Below are positions 47,519-56,201 of a DNA stretch of 64,000 nt, one piece after another. Origin of the DNA: Alteromonas naphthalenivorans (GTDB taxonomy: Bacteria; Pseudomonadota; Gammaproteobacteria; Enterobacterales; Alteromonadaceae); contig NC_015554.1 in NCBI RefSeq assembly GCF_000213655.1, forward strand, positions 4,278,001-4,342,000, given 5' to 3'. Under the pieces are notes generated by a model, which was given only the letters and a program-made list of their open reading frames with translations, searched no databases and was not told where the DNA came from. Made by a program: the position numbers and the translations under genes. Numbering within the stretch: the first letter of the stretch is position 1; each line of letters opens with the position of its first letter.

Positions 47519-47542
47519 GAAGGGCCCCTAACAGGGCCCTTC
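47519..47542. terminator. Hairpin between the 54-codon gene and the chemoreceptor gene
   Basis: GAAGGGCCC pairs perfectly with GGGCCCTTC around CTAACA. It lies between two convergent genes and can serve both, although its T-run is poor on either strand. Confidence 0.65.
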
Positions 47543-47547
47543 TTGCA

Positions 47548-49143
47548 TTAGCCTATTTTAAATTGGTTCACATTAGCGCTTAATCCATTTGCAAGTGCAG
47601 ACAAATCTTCAGCCGCATCGTTTACCTGACTGTTGTTCTGAGACAGTCTATCTCCCAAATTCTTAAATTGATTAACACCATTTTTCGCTTCATTGGCCTG
47701 CAACTGTGAATGTTTCGCCAATACGGCCGCTTCTTCACTAACACTCACTAACGCCAAAATGCTTTGCGTTCCTGCTTCAAGGGTTGAGACCAAATCATTA
47801 GCTAACCCCACTGAGTCATGTGCCTTGTTTTGATTTGAGCTCATAGTAGATACTGCAGAGGTAATTGAAACCACAATTTTCTCAAGCATGGTATTAATTT
47901 CAACCGTGGACTGGTGGGTTCTTACTGCTAGTGTTCTCACTTCATCAGCGACTACCGCGAAACCTCTGCCAGAATCCCCTGCCCTTGCCGCTTCAATAGC
48001 AGCATTTAATGCCAGTAGGTTTGTCTGATCGGCAATTTCTGCAATGGTCTTCACTACACTTGAAACATTGTTCCCTTCAACTTGAAGGGTTTCTAGCATA
48101 CTCGCCGTTTGCTCAATATCATTGGCCAAGTCAGAAATAGCGTCGGCGGTCTCTTTTACTTGTACACGACCTGCATCCACCTGTTTTGCGCTGTCTTGGG
48201 CTGCACTTGCTGCAGTTTGTGAACGCTGAAGGCTTTCCACCATGTCTGACTCTAACGAGTCCATAATGTTTACAAGGCCGGTAATATCGGTGAGTAAACT
48301 ATCCACCGACGAACTTGACTGTTCTGTAGTTGTAGAGAGAGAATTCACCGCGCCCTCTATGCCAGAAACGGCGCCTTTCACTTCTTTCATACCCGCCTGA
48401 AACACAGATACCAAACCATGAATACTGTTGGTCATTCTACAAAGTTCATGGGTGCTTTGTTCTGGAAGGCGCGCTACTAAGTTCCTACTTTTCGCTAAAC
48501 TATCGAGCTTCTCAGCCATGCCTTCTATCGGCTGCGCAATTTGTTTTTTAGCACTATGGTAACCAGCCATGGCAACAGCAGCTAGAATAAGTACGAGAAA
48601 GTAAATAGTGAATTGACTGGTTTGTAACTGACTTCCTATCGCCTGAGAACGCTCACCTGCTTTGCTTGCCACCTGATTTCTTACTTCAATTAATGCGTTG
48701 TCAAAAACAGAGGCTAATTCATTAACTAACTGTAAATCGTCACGGGCACGATCCCAATCAACCCGCGAGGCAGACATAGTTGCTTGAAGTGAATCCATAC
48801 TTGAAACTAGCGAATTAAACTGAGATTTAAGGGTATCACCGGCCATATAGCCTAATGCTTTGAATCCAGCATCAACGTTTTGCTCTAATTCTTGTTTTTG
48901 TTCATCAAAGGCATTGCCCGATAACGTTGTGCCATAAAGTGAGAAGCCAATTAATACAAGTTGCTTACTGTTACTTTGCACATTATCCAATGTACTTAAC
49001 GCGGGTAAGGTTTCACTCACAAAAGTATCGACTTGGTGCGTGACCTGCTTGTTGTTCAATGTTAACACCACGGCAGCAATTAAGGTTGCGAGTAATATTC
49101 CTGCATAACCCGTTAAAATTCTTACTTTTATAGTGTTTAACAT
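47548..49143 (-). CDS. Methyl-accepting chemotaxis protein
   Basis: A 531-residue inner-membrane receptor. TM1 is about 8-28, then a periplasmic helical bundle (about 30-180), TM2 about 180-200, a HAMP domain (about 200-260), and the signalling domain with hairpin tip [21 protein letters not shown] near 384 and [12 protein letters not shown]. Methylation helices flank it. It couples to CheA/CheW; the periplasmic ligand is unknown. It lacks a C-terminal CheR-docking pentapeptide. It is monocistronic. Confidence 0.94.
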   Translation of the reverse strand: MLNTIKVRILTGYAGILLATLIAAVVLTLNNKQVTHQVDTFVSETLPALSTLDNVQSNSKQLVLIGFSLYGTTLSGNAFDEQKQELEQNVDAGFKALGYMAGDTLKSQFNSLVSSMDSLQATMSASRVDWDRARDDLQLVNELASVFDNALIEVRNQVASKAGERSQAIGSQLQTSQFTIYFLVLILAAVAMAGYHSAKKQIAQPIEGMAEKLDSLAKSRNLVARLPEQSTHELCRMTNSIHGLVSVFQAGMKEVKGAVSGIEGAVNSLSTTTEQSSSSVDSLLTDITGLVNIMDSLESDMVESLQRSQTAASAAQDSAKQVDAGRVQVKETADAISDLANDIEQTASMLETLQVEGNNVSSVVKTIAEIADQTNLLALNAAIEAARAGDSGRGFAVVADEVRTLAVRTHQSTVEINTMLEKIVVSITSAVSTMSSNQNKAHDSVGLANDLVSTLEAGTQSILALVSVSEEAAVLAKHSQLQANEAKNGVNQFKNLGDRLSQNNSQVNDAAEDLSALANGLSANVNQFKIG

Positions 49144-49317
49144 TGCATACTGCCTTCGGGGAAAAAATTAACGTAAAGTATTACTGTAGACACTTTGAAG
49201 CATAAACCAATAAAAAACTTATAATAGTGTCTTTAGCAACCCATAAGTAACCTAGACCCGAGCTCTGCCTTTTTACTTTCGTAAATCACAAAAAACGTAA
49301 GCATTATTAGGTAATTA

Positions 49318-49791
49318 TTAAAGGTGAGTAAGCGGAAGTGCAGTGGTATATTTAAGCTGCTCCATGGCAAAACTAGAAGTGACATCGTTAAGATCAATCC
49401 CATTAACGAGTCTTTTATAAAAATGATCGAACGCAGCCATATCGGTTACCACCACTTTAAGCAAATAGTCGTACTCTCCAGACATGCGATAAAATTCTAC
49501 CACTTCTTCAAACGATGAAGCATGCTTGGCGAAATCTGTTAACCACTTCCCGTCGTGACGTGCGGCTTTAATTTGCACAAATACCGTCATTGCCAAGCCT
49601 AATTTGTGCGCCTGTAATAATGCTACGCGACGGGAGATAACGCCTTGGGCTTCTAGCCGCTGTATACGTCGCCAGCAAGGCGTTGCCGTTAAGCCCACTT
49701 TCTCCGCAATATCTGCAACCGGCACGTCGGCATTTTGCTGCAACAGCAACAATATAGCCTTATCCACCCCATCAAGAGCAATATTTTTCAT
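49318..49791 (-). CDS. Lrp/AsnC-family transcriptional regulator
   Basis: A 157-residue regulator with an N-terminal helix-turn-helix (VADIAEKVGLTATPCWRRIQRLEAQGVI, about 24-51) and a C-terminal RAM ligand-binding domain (about 68-145; VVEFYRMSGEYDYLLKVVV). It is divergent from the cysteine synthase-like gene, with 119 bases between them, which suggests that gene is a target responding to an amino acid. Confidence 0.93.
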   Translation of the reverse strand: MKNIALDGVDKAILLLLQQNADVPVADIAEKVGLTATPCWRRIQRLEAQGVISRRVALLQAHKLGLAMTVFVQIKAARHDGKWLTDFAKHASSFEEVVEFYRMSGEYDYLLKVVVTDMAAFDHFYKRLVNGIDLNDVTSSFAMEQLKYTTALPLTHL

Positions 49792-49910
49792 TACCTTTCT
49801 CTAAATTAGAATTATTTACCAAATCCAGCCTATCAAATGGGGAGTAATGAGTAAATTTCTCTTTTTCTAGCTGTCATTATTGAGTAAGACTGACTTATAG
49901 GTTTTTTGAA

Positions 49911-50867
49911 ATGCTTGATTACGCGATAAATGCCATGCCTGGTGTGGTTGACGATATAACCCACACCATAGGAAACACACCATTAATACGCTTGAGTAAA
50001 TTTGCTGCACGTCATAACGTAGATGCAACGCTTTTAGCCAAGGTGGAATTTTTCAATCCTGCAGGGTCGATAAAAGACAGACCGGCAATGGCCATGCTTA
50101 CTGCCCTAATGGAAAGCGCTGCCTTTAATGAGAAAACCGAAATAATTGAAGCATCATCAGGAAACAACGGTGTGGCCTGTGCTTGGCTTTGCGCGATTTA
50201 CGGCATTAAGCTGACAGTATGTATTCCAGAACATATGTCAATCGAGCGCCAAAAGCTAATACGCCACTATGGCGCACAGGTAGTGACTACACCGAAAGAC
50301 CTTGGAACGAAAGGAGCTATAGAACGAGCTGCTGCACTTATCGAGCAAAACCCAAACGCAGTGGGTCTGTCCCAATTTTCAAACTACGCTAACCCTAACG
50401 CTCATGCCCAATCTACCGCTCAAGAACTGCTGCGCGATACTAATGGGCATATTGATATTGTGGTTGCGGGCGTGGGTACTGGCGGTACGCTCACTGGCTT
50501 AGCCACAAGCATGCGAGCTCATATTCCTCATTTGGAAGTAGTGGCTGTAGAACCAGCAAGTTGTCCGGTGTTAAGCAAAGGACACGGTGGCGTGCACAAT
50601 ATTCAGGGATTAAGTTCAGGCCATGTGCCTGACGTGCTTGATGTAAGCCAGATAAATCAGATAATTACGGTAGAAGACGATGAAGCCATAGCCTACGCTC
50701 AGCAGATTGCTAGAGTAGAAGGCTTAGCGGTAGGGATATCTTCCGGAGCCGCTCTGTTTGCTGCCGCTCAATTAGCTCAACAGCCTAGCAATAAGGGAAA
50801 AAACATCGTTGTCATTCTTGCCGACGGCGCTGAGCGTTACTTTTCTACCCCGTTATTCGCCGACTAA
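49911..50867 (+). CDS. Cysteine synthase family PLP enzyme (CysK/CysM-like)
   Basis: A 318-residue fold-type II PLP enzyme. ITHTIGNTPLIRLSKF, NPAGSIKDRPA (lysine of the Schiff base), a substrate-binding loop SSGNNG where CysK/CysM have TSGNTG, phosphate-binding GTGGT and a late ISSGAAL are visible. The altered loop could mean a changed substrate. It probably makes cysteine from O-acetylserine and sulfide or thiosulfate, but a related beta-replacement reaction is possible. It is divergent from an Lrp-type regulator. Confidence 0.85.
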   Translation: MLDYAINAMPGVVDDITHTIGNTPLIRLSKFAARHNVDATLLAKVEFFNPAGSIKDRPAMAMLTALMESAAFNEKTEIIEASSGNNGVACAWLCAIYGIKLTVCIPEHMSIERQKLIRHYGAQVVTTPKDLGTKGAIERAAALIEQNPNAVGLSQFSNYANPNAHAQSTAQELLRDTNGHIDIVVAGVGTGGTLTGLATSMRAHIPHLEVVAVEPASCPVLSKGHGGVHNIQGLSSGHVPDVLDVSQINQIITVEDDEAIAYAQQIARVEGLAVGISSGAALFAAAQLAQQPSNKGKNIVVILADGAERYFSTPLFAD

Positions 50868-50870
50868 CTG

Positions 50871-50920
50871 CGAGTAGCGGCGAGTAGCGGCGAGTAACGG
50901 CGAGTAACGGCGAGTAACGG
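50871..50920. repeat. 10-base tandem repeat CGAGTAACGG, five copies
   Basis: Five exact-length units (two CGAGTAGCGG, then three CGAGTAACGG) begin 3 bases past the stop of the cysteine synthase-like gene. The decamer is not a multiple of 3 and is untranslated. Slippage expansion is the likely origin. Confidence 0.95.
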
Positions 50921-50959
50921 CGTGATTATCGGCAACCTACAAAGGCTGCCATTTATGCA

Positions 50960-51727
50960 TTAACGCCACCAAGGTTGATTAAAGTCGACATCTTCAGGTG
51001 CTATTACAAATTCGTATGGCGGTTCGAAGGCTGCCCAAAAGCGTTCAGCCAAGGCTGCATCGACCACGTTGAACTTACCTGCGCTCGCGTATTCTTTCAT
51101 TAGCGTTAAGTATGCTTCCACTGGCATGGAAGGATTAGATTGCTCGAATATCACTACCCCTCCATAGGTATTATATAGGTGTTTTTCTATTTGCCAGCGC
51201 TCTACTTGGGTTGATGCAATCTCATCAATACTGGCAGTATCTTCAGCGCTAGTACTTTCCTTCAAATCACTATCTTCTTGCTGAGCATCTTTCTTAGCAG
51301 CTATTTTCTTATTGTTTTTTTCATATTCTGACCCAAACTTTTGCTTAAAAGCTTCAACCAAGGACTCGTCCACCTTGATATTGTTTTTGCTAGCATAGTC
51401 GCTGAGCACGGCTTCTATAATTTGGTTCGCTAGGTTAATAGCTCTCATCTGAGTAACAAGCTGCGTAACGTTGTCTGGCGCTTGCTTTCGAGTTTTTGAA
51501 ATAGTGTCTTGGTCGGGAGTAATGTCAGCTAAGGTAATCGGTTCACCAAACAGCATGGCAATAGCATTAGCTTGGTTACTACTGGTTTGGTTACTAGTGG
51601 CGCTGCTGGCATTTTGGGTGCCTTGGGAAGTATTTTGTATATTACTGGATGATTGCGCGAATGGCGAAGAAGATATAAACGTGGTAGATAGAACAAAAGC
51701 GAAAAAAACACTATTCATCCTTAACAT
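50960..51727 (-). CDS. Periplasmic protein with SurA-N-like region
   Basis: A 255-residue exported protein. ATG 51727 has AAAGGA 7 bases upstream and gives a signal peptide to about residue 25; a serine/threonine/asparagine/glutamine-rich linker follows (about 26-52). GEPITLADITP and NLANQIIEAVLSDYASKNNIKVDESLVEAF recall the N-terminal region of SurA-type periplasmic chaperones, but there is no parvulin domain. The C-terminal half has no motif I know. A chaperone role is inference. Confidence 0.6.
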   Translation of the reverse strand: MLRMNSVFFAFVLSTTFISSSPFAQSSSNIQNTSQGTQNASSATSNQTSSNQANAIAMLFGEPITLADITPDQDTISKTRKQAPDNVTQLVTQMRAINLANQIIEAVLSDYASKNNIKVDESLVEAFKQKFGSEYEKNNKKIAAKKDAQQEDSDLKESTSAEDTASIDEIASTQVERWQIEKHLYNTYGGVVIFEQSNPSMPVEAYLTLMKEYASAGKFNVVDAALAERFWAAFEPPYEFVIAPEDVDFNQPWWR

Positions 51728-51824
51728 TAGCTAATCCTTTCATTAAGTTTATTACTGAAACAGTAAAGCACTTAATAGCGGGAAAACCAACTATATTAAC
51801 GAATGTAGTGTTTATAAAAGAAAG

Positions 51825-51857
51825 AAAAACGGCGGTCTTTTCAGACCGCCGTTTTTG
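51825..51857 (-). terminator. Terminator of the cold-shock gene
   Basis: ACGGCGGTCT pairs perfectly with AGACCGCCGT around a four-base loop (51829-51852), with A- and T-runs on both sides. It is bidirectional and lies 7 bases past the cold-shock stop. Confidence 0.95.
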
Positions 51858-51863
51858 AATTTC

Positions 51864-52073
51864 TTAGATGGCGTGCACGTTAGCAGCTTGAAGACCTTTT
51901 TGACCTTCTTCTACTTCAAATTCCACGCGCTGACCTTCTGGAAGAGTTTTGTAACCGTCAGAAACGATAGCACGGAAATGAACGAATACGTCCTTACCGC
52001 CGTTATCTTGAGTTAGAAAACCATAACCTTTATCAGCGTTAAACCACTTAACGGTGCCTGTAACTTTAGACAT
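51864..52073 (-). CDS. Cold-shock domain protein (CspA family)
   Basis: A 69-residue single cold-shock domain. [17 protein letters not shown] contains RNP1 (KGYGFL) and DVFVHF is RNP2, the aromatic surface that binds single-stranded RNA and DNA. Its length is standard. It has a long 5' leader and a strong terminator, as usual for this family. Which paralogue it is, and whether it is cold-induced, cannot be told. Confidence 0.95.
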   Translation of the reverse strand: MSKVTGTVKWFNADKGYGFLTQDNGGKDVFVHFRAIVSDGYKTLPEGQRVEFEVEEGQKGLQAANVHAI

Positions 52074-52354
52074 GTCGTATAGACCTCAAATATCATATTA
52101 AATTGCGCAATAAGCGCGTATAGCGAGTGTCTTTAATAGGCGGAGTTGGTCTTACTTACGAATGGGCAACAACTTACTACAAATCACAAGGTAACTTGAG
52201 CGGTTTTACATATAGCAAATAATTTCATATCTCGTCTATTCAAAGACATTTGGCTTAAAGCCAAAGCAACTATAACACTCTTCGAACTGATTAATATACA
52301 ATTTATTCACTAAAAAATGCATTTCATAAAAATTTCACCCGAGCGTAACAGTCG
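52074..52354. other. Leader and upstream region of the cold-shock gene
   Basis: 281 bases. A perfect palindrome TTTGGCTT-A-AAGCCAAA (52249-52265) sits about 180 bases ahead of the cold-shock start, close to the TTGAAT (minus strand) that could be a -35. No gene is seen. Confidence 0.5.
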
Positions 52355-53983
52355 CTACCGGTTCTTACGCCATGCCAATACCCAACAAAGGGATCCTACA
52401 CTGGCAGAAAGCGCTGGAAAGCACCAATTTAAATCGTACAGTGGTAAAATAGCAGACAATAAAATAAAGGTAGCACCCGTTACGCCCCACTGAATGGATT
52501 GTGCGCTCTTTTTCTGCTGTTCTAGTAAAGCAAGTTGTGCGCGTTGTTGCTGCAAAGGAAGCCGTTTAACTTGCTGTAGGCTGTCGTAAAGTAAATCCGG
52601 CATTTCAGGTAGCTTTTCAGACCAAAACGGCAGGTTTGCTTTTACCTTACCCAGCATGGCTTTCACACCAATTTGCTCGCGCATCCAATTTTCTAAAAAT
52701 GGCTTTGCGGTTTTCCATAAATCTAATTGCGGATAAAGCTGACGCCCCAACCCTTCAACATAAAGCAGCGTTTTTTGAAGCAGAACTAGCTGAGGTTGCA
52801 CCACCATATTAAATCGACGGGCAGTATTAAATAATTGCAGTAACACATTACCGAACGATATTTCCGCAAGGGGCTTTTGAAAGATGGGCTCGCAGACCGT
52901 GCGAATCGCCATTTCAAACTCATCAATATTGGTGTCGTTCGGCACCCAACCAGAGTCGGCGTGAAGTTGCGCTACCTTGCGATAATCTCGGTTAAAAAAC
53001 GCAATAAAATTTTCTGCTAAATAACGCTTATCTTCCCGGTTTAACGTGCCCACAATGCCAAAGTCGATAGCAATGTATTTAGGGTTTTCTGGATGCTCGG
53101 TAGAAACAAAAATATTACCTGGGTGCATATCAGCATGAAAGAAGCTGTCGCGGAATACTTGGGTAAAGAAGACCTCTACGCCGCGCTCCGCCAGCTTTTT
53201 CATATTAGTGTTTTGTGCTAGCAAGGCATCTATATTTGAAATAGGTAGCCCGTATATGCGCTCCATCACCATTACATTGCTGTGACAATAGTCGCTGTAT
53301 ATTTTAGGTATGTATAATGAATCTGAGCCTTCAAAATTCCGCCCTAATTGAATGCCACTTGCCGATTCACGTAGTAAGTCCAGTTCATCCACTATGGTTT
53401 TACGATATTCCACCACCACTTCAACAGGGCGGAGGCGTTTGCCATCTGGCAGCCATTTTTGCAGCACTGACGCTAAACTAAAAAGCAGCTCCATGTCGGC
53501 CACAATTGTTTCACGAATATCGGGGCGTAAAACCTTAACCACCACATCTTCATTATTCGCTTTTAATTTCGCAGCATGCACTTGCGCAATAGAGGCTGAC
53601 GCCAGAGGCGCTTCATCAAACTCACTAAATAATTCAGATAGATGGGTTAGACCAAGGGAGGTTTTAATAATCTGTTGTGCCGCTTCTGACGAAAACGGAG
53701 GCACTTTGTCTTGCAGCCGAGCAAGTTCATTAGCAATAGCAGGATGGAGCAAGTCTCTGCGGGTCGATAGCATTTGGCCAAACTTGATAAAAACCGGGCC
53801 AAGGCTTTGCAGTGCGAGCGTAATGCGCTCACCGGCAGTCTTATCTTTGTGTTTATTACGGATCCAAAAGATGCTGTGACGCATAAGGCGTGCGTACCAT
53901 GGTAGCCATTTCGCAGGGATAAGGTCGTCTAACCCATGCTCTAACAACACCTTATTTATCTTATACAACCTAACAATGCGCAT
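52355..53983 (-). CDS. ubiB: Ubiquinone biosynthesis protein UbiB
   Basis: A 542-residue ABC1/ADCK-type atypical kinase (E. coli 546). [19 protein letters not shown] holds the K-x-G-Q motif; an alanine-rich nucleotide-binding loop [13 protein letters not shown] follows, and [12 protein letters not shown] with [11 protein letters not shown] are the catalytic and metal-binding segments. Two C-terminal membrane helices (about 500-540) anchor it. It supports ubiquinone synthesis, probably by ATP-driven handling of lipophilic intermediates. It ends the ubiE-ubiJ-ubiB operon, 9 bases after ubiJ. Confidence 0.97.
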   Translation of the reverse strand: MRIVRLYKINKVLLEHGLDDLIPAKWLPWYARLMRHSIFWIRNKHKDKTAGERITLALQSLGPVFIKFGQMLSTRRDLLHPAIANELARLQDKVPPFSSEAAQQIIKTSLGLTHLSELFSEFDEAPLASASIAQVHAAKLKANNEDVVVKVLRPDIRETIVADMELLFSLASVLQKWLPDGKRLRPVEVVVEYRKTIVDELDLLRESASGIQLGRNFEGSDSLYIPKIYSDYCHSNVMVMERIYGLPISNIDALLAQNTNMKKLAERGVEVFFTQVFRDSFFHADMHPGNIFVSTEHPENPKYIAIDFGIVGTLNREDKRYLAENFIAFFNRDYRKVAQLHADSGWVPNDTNIDEFEMAIRTVCEPIFQKPLAEISFGNVLLQLFNTARRFNMVVQPQLVLLQKTLLYVEGLGRQLYPQLDLWKTAKPFLENWMREQIGVKAMLGKVKANLPFWSEKLPEMPDLLYDSLQQVKRLPLQQQRAQLALLEQQKKSAQSIQWGVTGATFILLSAILPLYDLNWCFPALSASVGSLCWVLAWRKNR

Positions 53984-53992
53984 GCTTGTCTC

Positions 53993-54628
53993 TTAAATTG
54001 ATTTTTGTTCTAGCTGAAGTAAGCGGGCATCTAATCGCGCTACATCGTCACGTAATGCGTTCACTTCATCACTAAAATGTAATACCGCTAATTTGGGCGC
54101 TGCTATTTGCTTTTCTTCTATCAAGGCATTGCTAGCGACTTTATTAAACTCAGACAGGGCACCCGTAGCTTTACGTTTAATAGCACTAAACCAGCTCATC
54201 GTTTGATGGGCAACCACATCATTGGTTTTGGCAGCCAGAAGTTCTTCTACATCTATATCTAGCTGCTGAAACAAACCGCTAACCTGCTGAGCCACAGCAA
54301 GTTCGCCCTCAACCTGTAATTTTTTTTGTTGAATAAGACGGGTTAGCTGATTGGTGTGCTTTAATTCAGGCAAGGTATCTAAGGATGTTTTAATACAGCA
54401 GTCTTTATGATTTAGCGTAGCTATTGTGTCTTCGAACGGCTCATGTAGGGTCAGCACGTCTACCTGCTCAGAAAATACAAGCACTACAGCAAATGGCAAG
54501 GGGTCTACATAAGCAATAAGCCGCGCGCCTTTCAGCGAAGCCATTCTGGCAACGCTGTCTGGATCTAACGCTAAAATTTTATTCGCAGCCGTTTCAATAA
54601 CGGCACTTACCAATGCTGACGTGGGCAT
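53993..54628 (-). CDS. ubiJ: Ubiquinone biosynthesis accessory factor UbiJ
   Basis: A 211-residue protein (E. coli 201) with an SCP2-like lipid-binding domain in residues about 15-115 and a long C-terminal helix ending in a coiled coil (LHFSDEVNALRDDVARLDARLLQLEQ). With UbiK it scaffolds the soluble Ubi metabolon and holds the polyprenyl intermediates. Its ATG overlaps the ubiE stop codon by one base (TAATG). Confidence 0.9.
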   Translation of the reverse strand: MPTSALVSAVIETAANKILALDPDSVARMASLKGARLIAYVDPLPFAVVLVFSEQVDVLTLHEPFEDTIATLNHKDCCIKTSLDTLPELKHTNQLTRLIQQKKLQVEGELAVAQQVSGLFQQLDIDVEELLAAKTNDVVAHQTMSWFSAIKRKATGALSEFNKVASNALIEEKQIAAPKLAVLHFSDEVNALRDDVARLDARLLQLEQKSI

Positions 54629-55413
54629 TAAAACTTATAGCCTCGGTGCAGTGCTACAATTCCACCGGTTAAGTTTTGGTAGTCACACTGGTCAAACCCC
54701 GCGGTTTCGAACATACCTTTTAAGGTCTCTTGATCAGGGTGCATACGAATACTCTCTGCCAAGTATTGATAACTCTCGGCATCGTTGGCCACTAGCTGCC
54801 CCATTTTTGGCAATATATGGAACGAATACGTGTCGTAAAGCTTACTTAATTGCTCTGATGTTGGTTTTGAAAACTCCAACACTAACAGTCGGCCGCCTGG
54901 CTTTAACACACGGTAAATTGAATTAAGTGCATTTTGCTTCTCGGTCACGTTTCGAAGACCAAAAGCCATGGTAACTACATCGAAATGGTTATCAGGAAAA
55001 GGCAACGCCTCTGCATCTGCTTGAACGTAATCGATATTGCTAACTAGTCCGCGATCTCTTAGTTTATCGCGGCCAACTTTCAGCATCGATAAGTTAATGT
55101 CGGCCAAGGTTACGTTGCCCGTAGGGCCAACAAGACGAGAGAATTTTGCGGTTAAATCGCCAGTACCACCAGCGATATCAAGCACTTTTTGCCCTGCACG
55201 CACACCTGAACAATCAATGGCAAAGCGCTTCCATAAACGGTGCACACCCATCGACATTAAATCGTTCATGACATCGTATTTAGCGGCAACAGAATCGAAT
55301 ACATTGGCCACTAAGGACGCTTTTTGATTTTTCTCAACCTGCTTAAAGCCGAAATGAGTAGTAGGTGCATCCGATGCCTCAGTGGGCGATGTGTTGTTAT
55401 GGTTGTCGCTCAT
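54628..55413 (-). CDS. ubiE: Ubiquinone/menaquinone C-methyltransferase UbiE
   Basis: A 261-residue SAM methyltransferase (E. coli 251). [21 protein letters not shown] motif [13 protein letters not shown], the [10 protein letters not shown] region and the C-terminal [18 protein letters not shown] are the UbiE signature. It methylates the ring of ubiquinone and menaquinone precursors. It is first in ubiEJB. An N-terminal asparagine/threonine-rich extension of about 20 residues is lineage-specific. Confidence 0.97.
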   Translation of the reverse strand: MSDNHNNTSPTEASDAPTTHFGFKQVEKNQKASLVANVFDSVAAKYDVMNDLMSMGVHRLWKRFAIDCSGVRAGQKVLDIAGGTGDLTAKFSRLVGPTGNVTLADINLSMLKVGRDKLRDRGLVSNIDYVQADAEALPFPDNHFDVVTMAFGLRNVTEKQNALNSIYRVLKPGGRLLVLEFSKPTSEQLSKLYDTYSFHILPKMGQLVANDAESYQYLAESIRMHPDQETLKGMFETAGFDQCDYQNLTGGIVALHRGYKF

Positions 55414-55487
55414 GGCATTCCTGCATTAGTGATTCATAGTAAAGGCTGAAGTGTATCGGATTGTAGCGCCTAGCAACAGTATTTACC

Positions 55488-56180
55488 TTATGCTAAATAC
55501 TGGTTTGTGCCCCAACTAAACGCAATAATAACGCTTATTTCTTGTAACGTGCGGCCACTTTCTTGATGCCACTGTGCAAAAGCCGCATTTGCAGCGCTTA
55601 AGCTTTTCTTGCTAGTGAGGCCACCATCGATAATATCGTTCTTTCTTAAGTAGTCTTCAACATCTCGTGAAAACAAGAAGGTATCTACGCCTAACGCCCG
55701 CAGCATGTAGGGGCCGGTGTTCCCGCCGAGTCTCGACCCACGTCTCTTTAACGTGGTCCACAATTCGGTAATATTACTGGCGTCGAACCTAGCCACAAAC
55801 TGACCGAAGCTGCCGTGCTCACGGCTAATGTCTTTAATGAACATGGCATTATCGCGAACGGTCATTACTTTTTTGTAATTACGCACTATACGTTTATCAG
55901 ACGCTTTTTGTTCTAGCATCTCATCAGGCATCAGCAGCACTTTTTCGATATCAAAACCAAAGAACACGGTTTCAAACTCAGGCCACTTTTTCTCGATAAC
56001 GCGCCACACAAAGCCTGACTGAAACACTTGCTTCGTCATGGCTGCTAAAAACCGATCGTCCGGTATTTTGGCAACGAGCTCAGAGGAAAGCGGCGCTGAA
56101 AGCATGCTTTCAAGCGCCTTTTCACCACCTTTTCGCTTACATGCCCGTTGGTAAATGGTGGAGAAAGATTCTATTCCCAT
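55488..56180 (-). CDS. DNA-3-methyladenine glycosylase I-like protein
   Basis: A 230-residue protein with the DNA-3-methyladenine glycosylase I (Tag) fold: FQSGFVWRVIEKKWPEFETVFFGFD near 53-78, IVRNYKKVMTVRDNA near 98-112 and GSRLGGNTGPYMLRALGVDTF near 148-168. Tag's zinc ligands (N-terminal and C-terminal Cys/His pairs) are missing, and it is longer than Tag (187). So it may be a distinct branch of the family. It lies 21 bases after prlC. Base-excision repair is a reasonable guess. Confidence 0.75.
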   Translation of the reverse strand: MGIESFSTIYQRACKRKGGEKALESMLSAPLSSELVAKIPDDRFLAAMTKQVFQSGFVWRVIEKKWPEFETVFFGFDIEKVLLMPDEMLEQKASDKRIVRNYKKVMTVRDNAMFIKDISREHGSFGQFVARFDASNITELWTTLKRRGSRLGGNTGPYMLRALGVDTFLFSRDVEDYLRKNDIIDGGLTSKKSLSAANAAFAQWHQESGRTLQEISVIIAFSWGTNQYLA

Positions 56181-56201
56181 GGTTATCTACCCTAATGCTA
56201 A

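Noticed and set aside
50871..50920. CRISPR-like array
   Set aside because: Units are contiguous 10-mers with no spacers, and no cas genes are present anywhere in the window.
53352..53879. 175-codon frame antisense to ubiB
   Set aside because: It is a shadow of the well-supported ubiB frame; serine/arginine-rich composition is typical of antisense reading.
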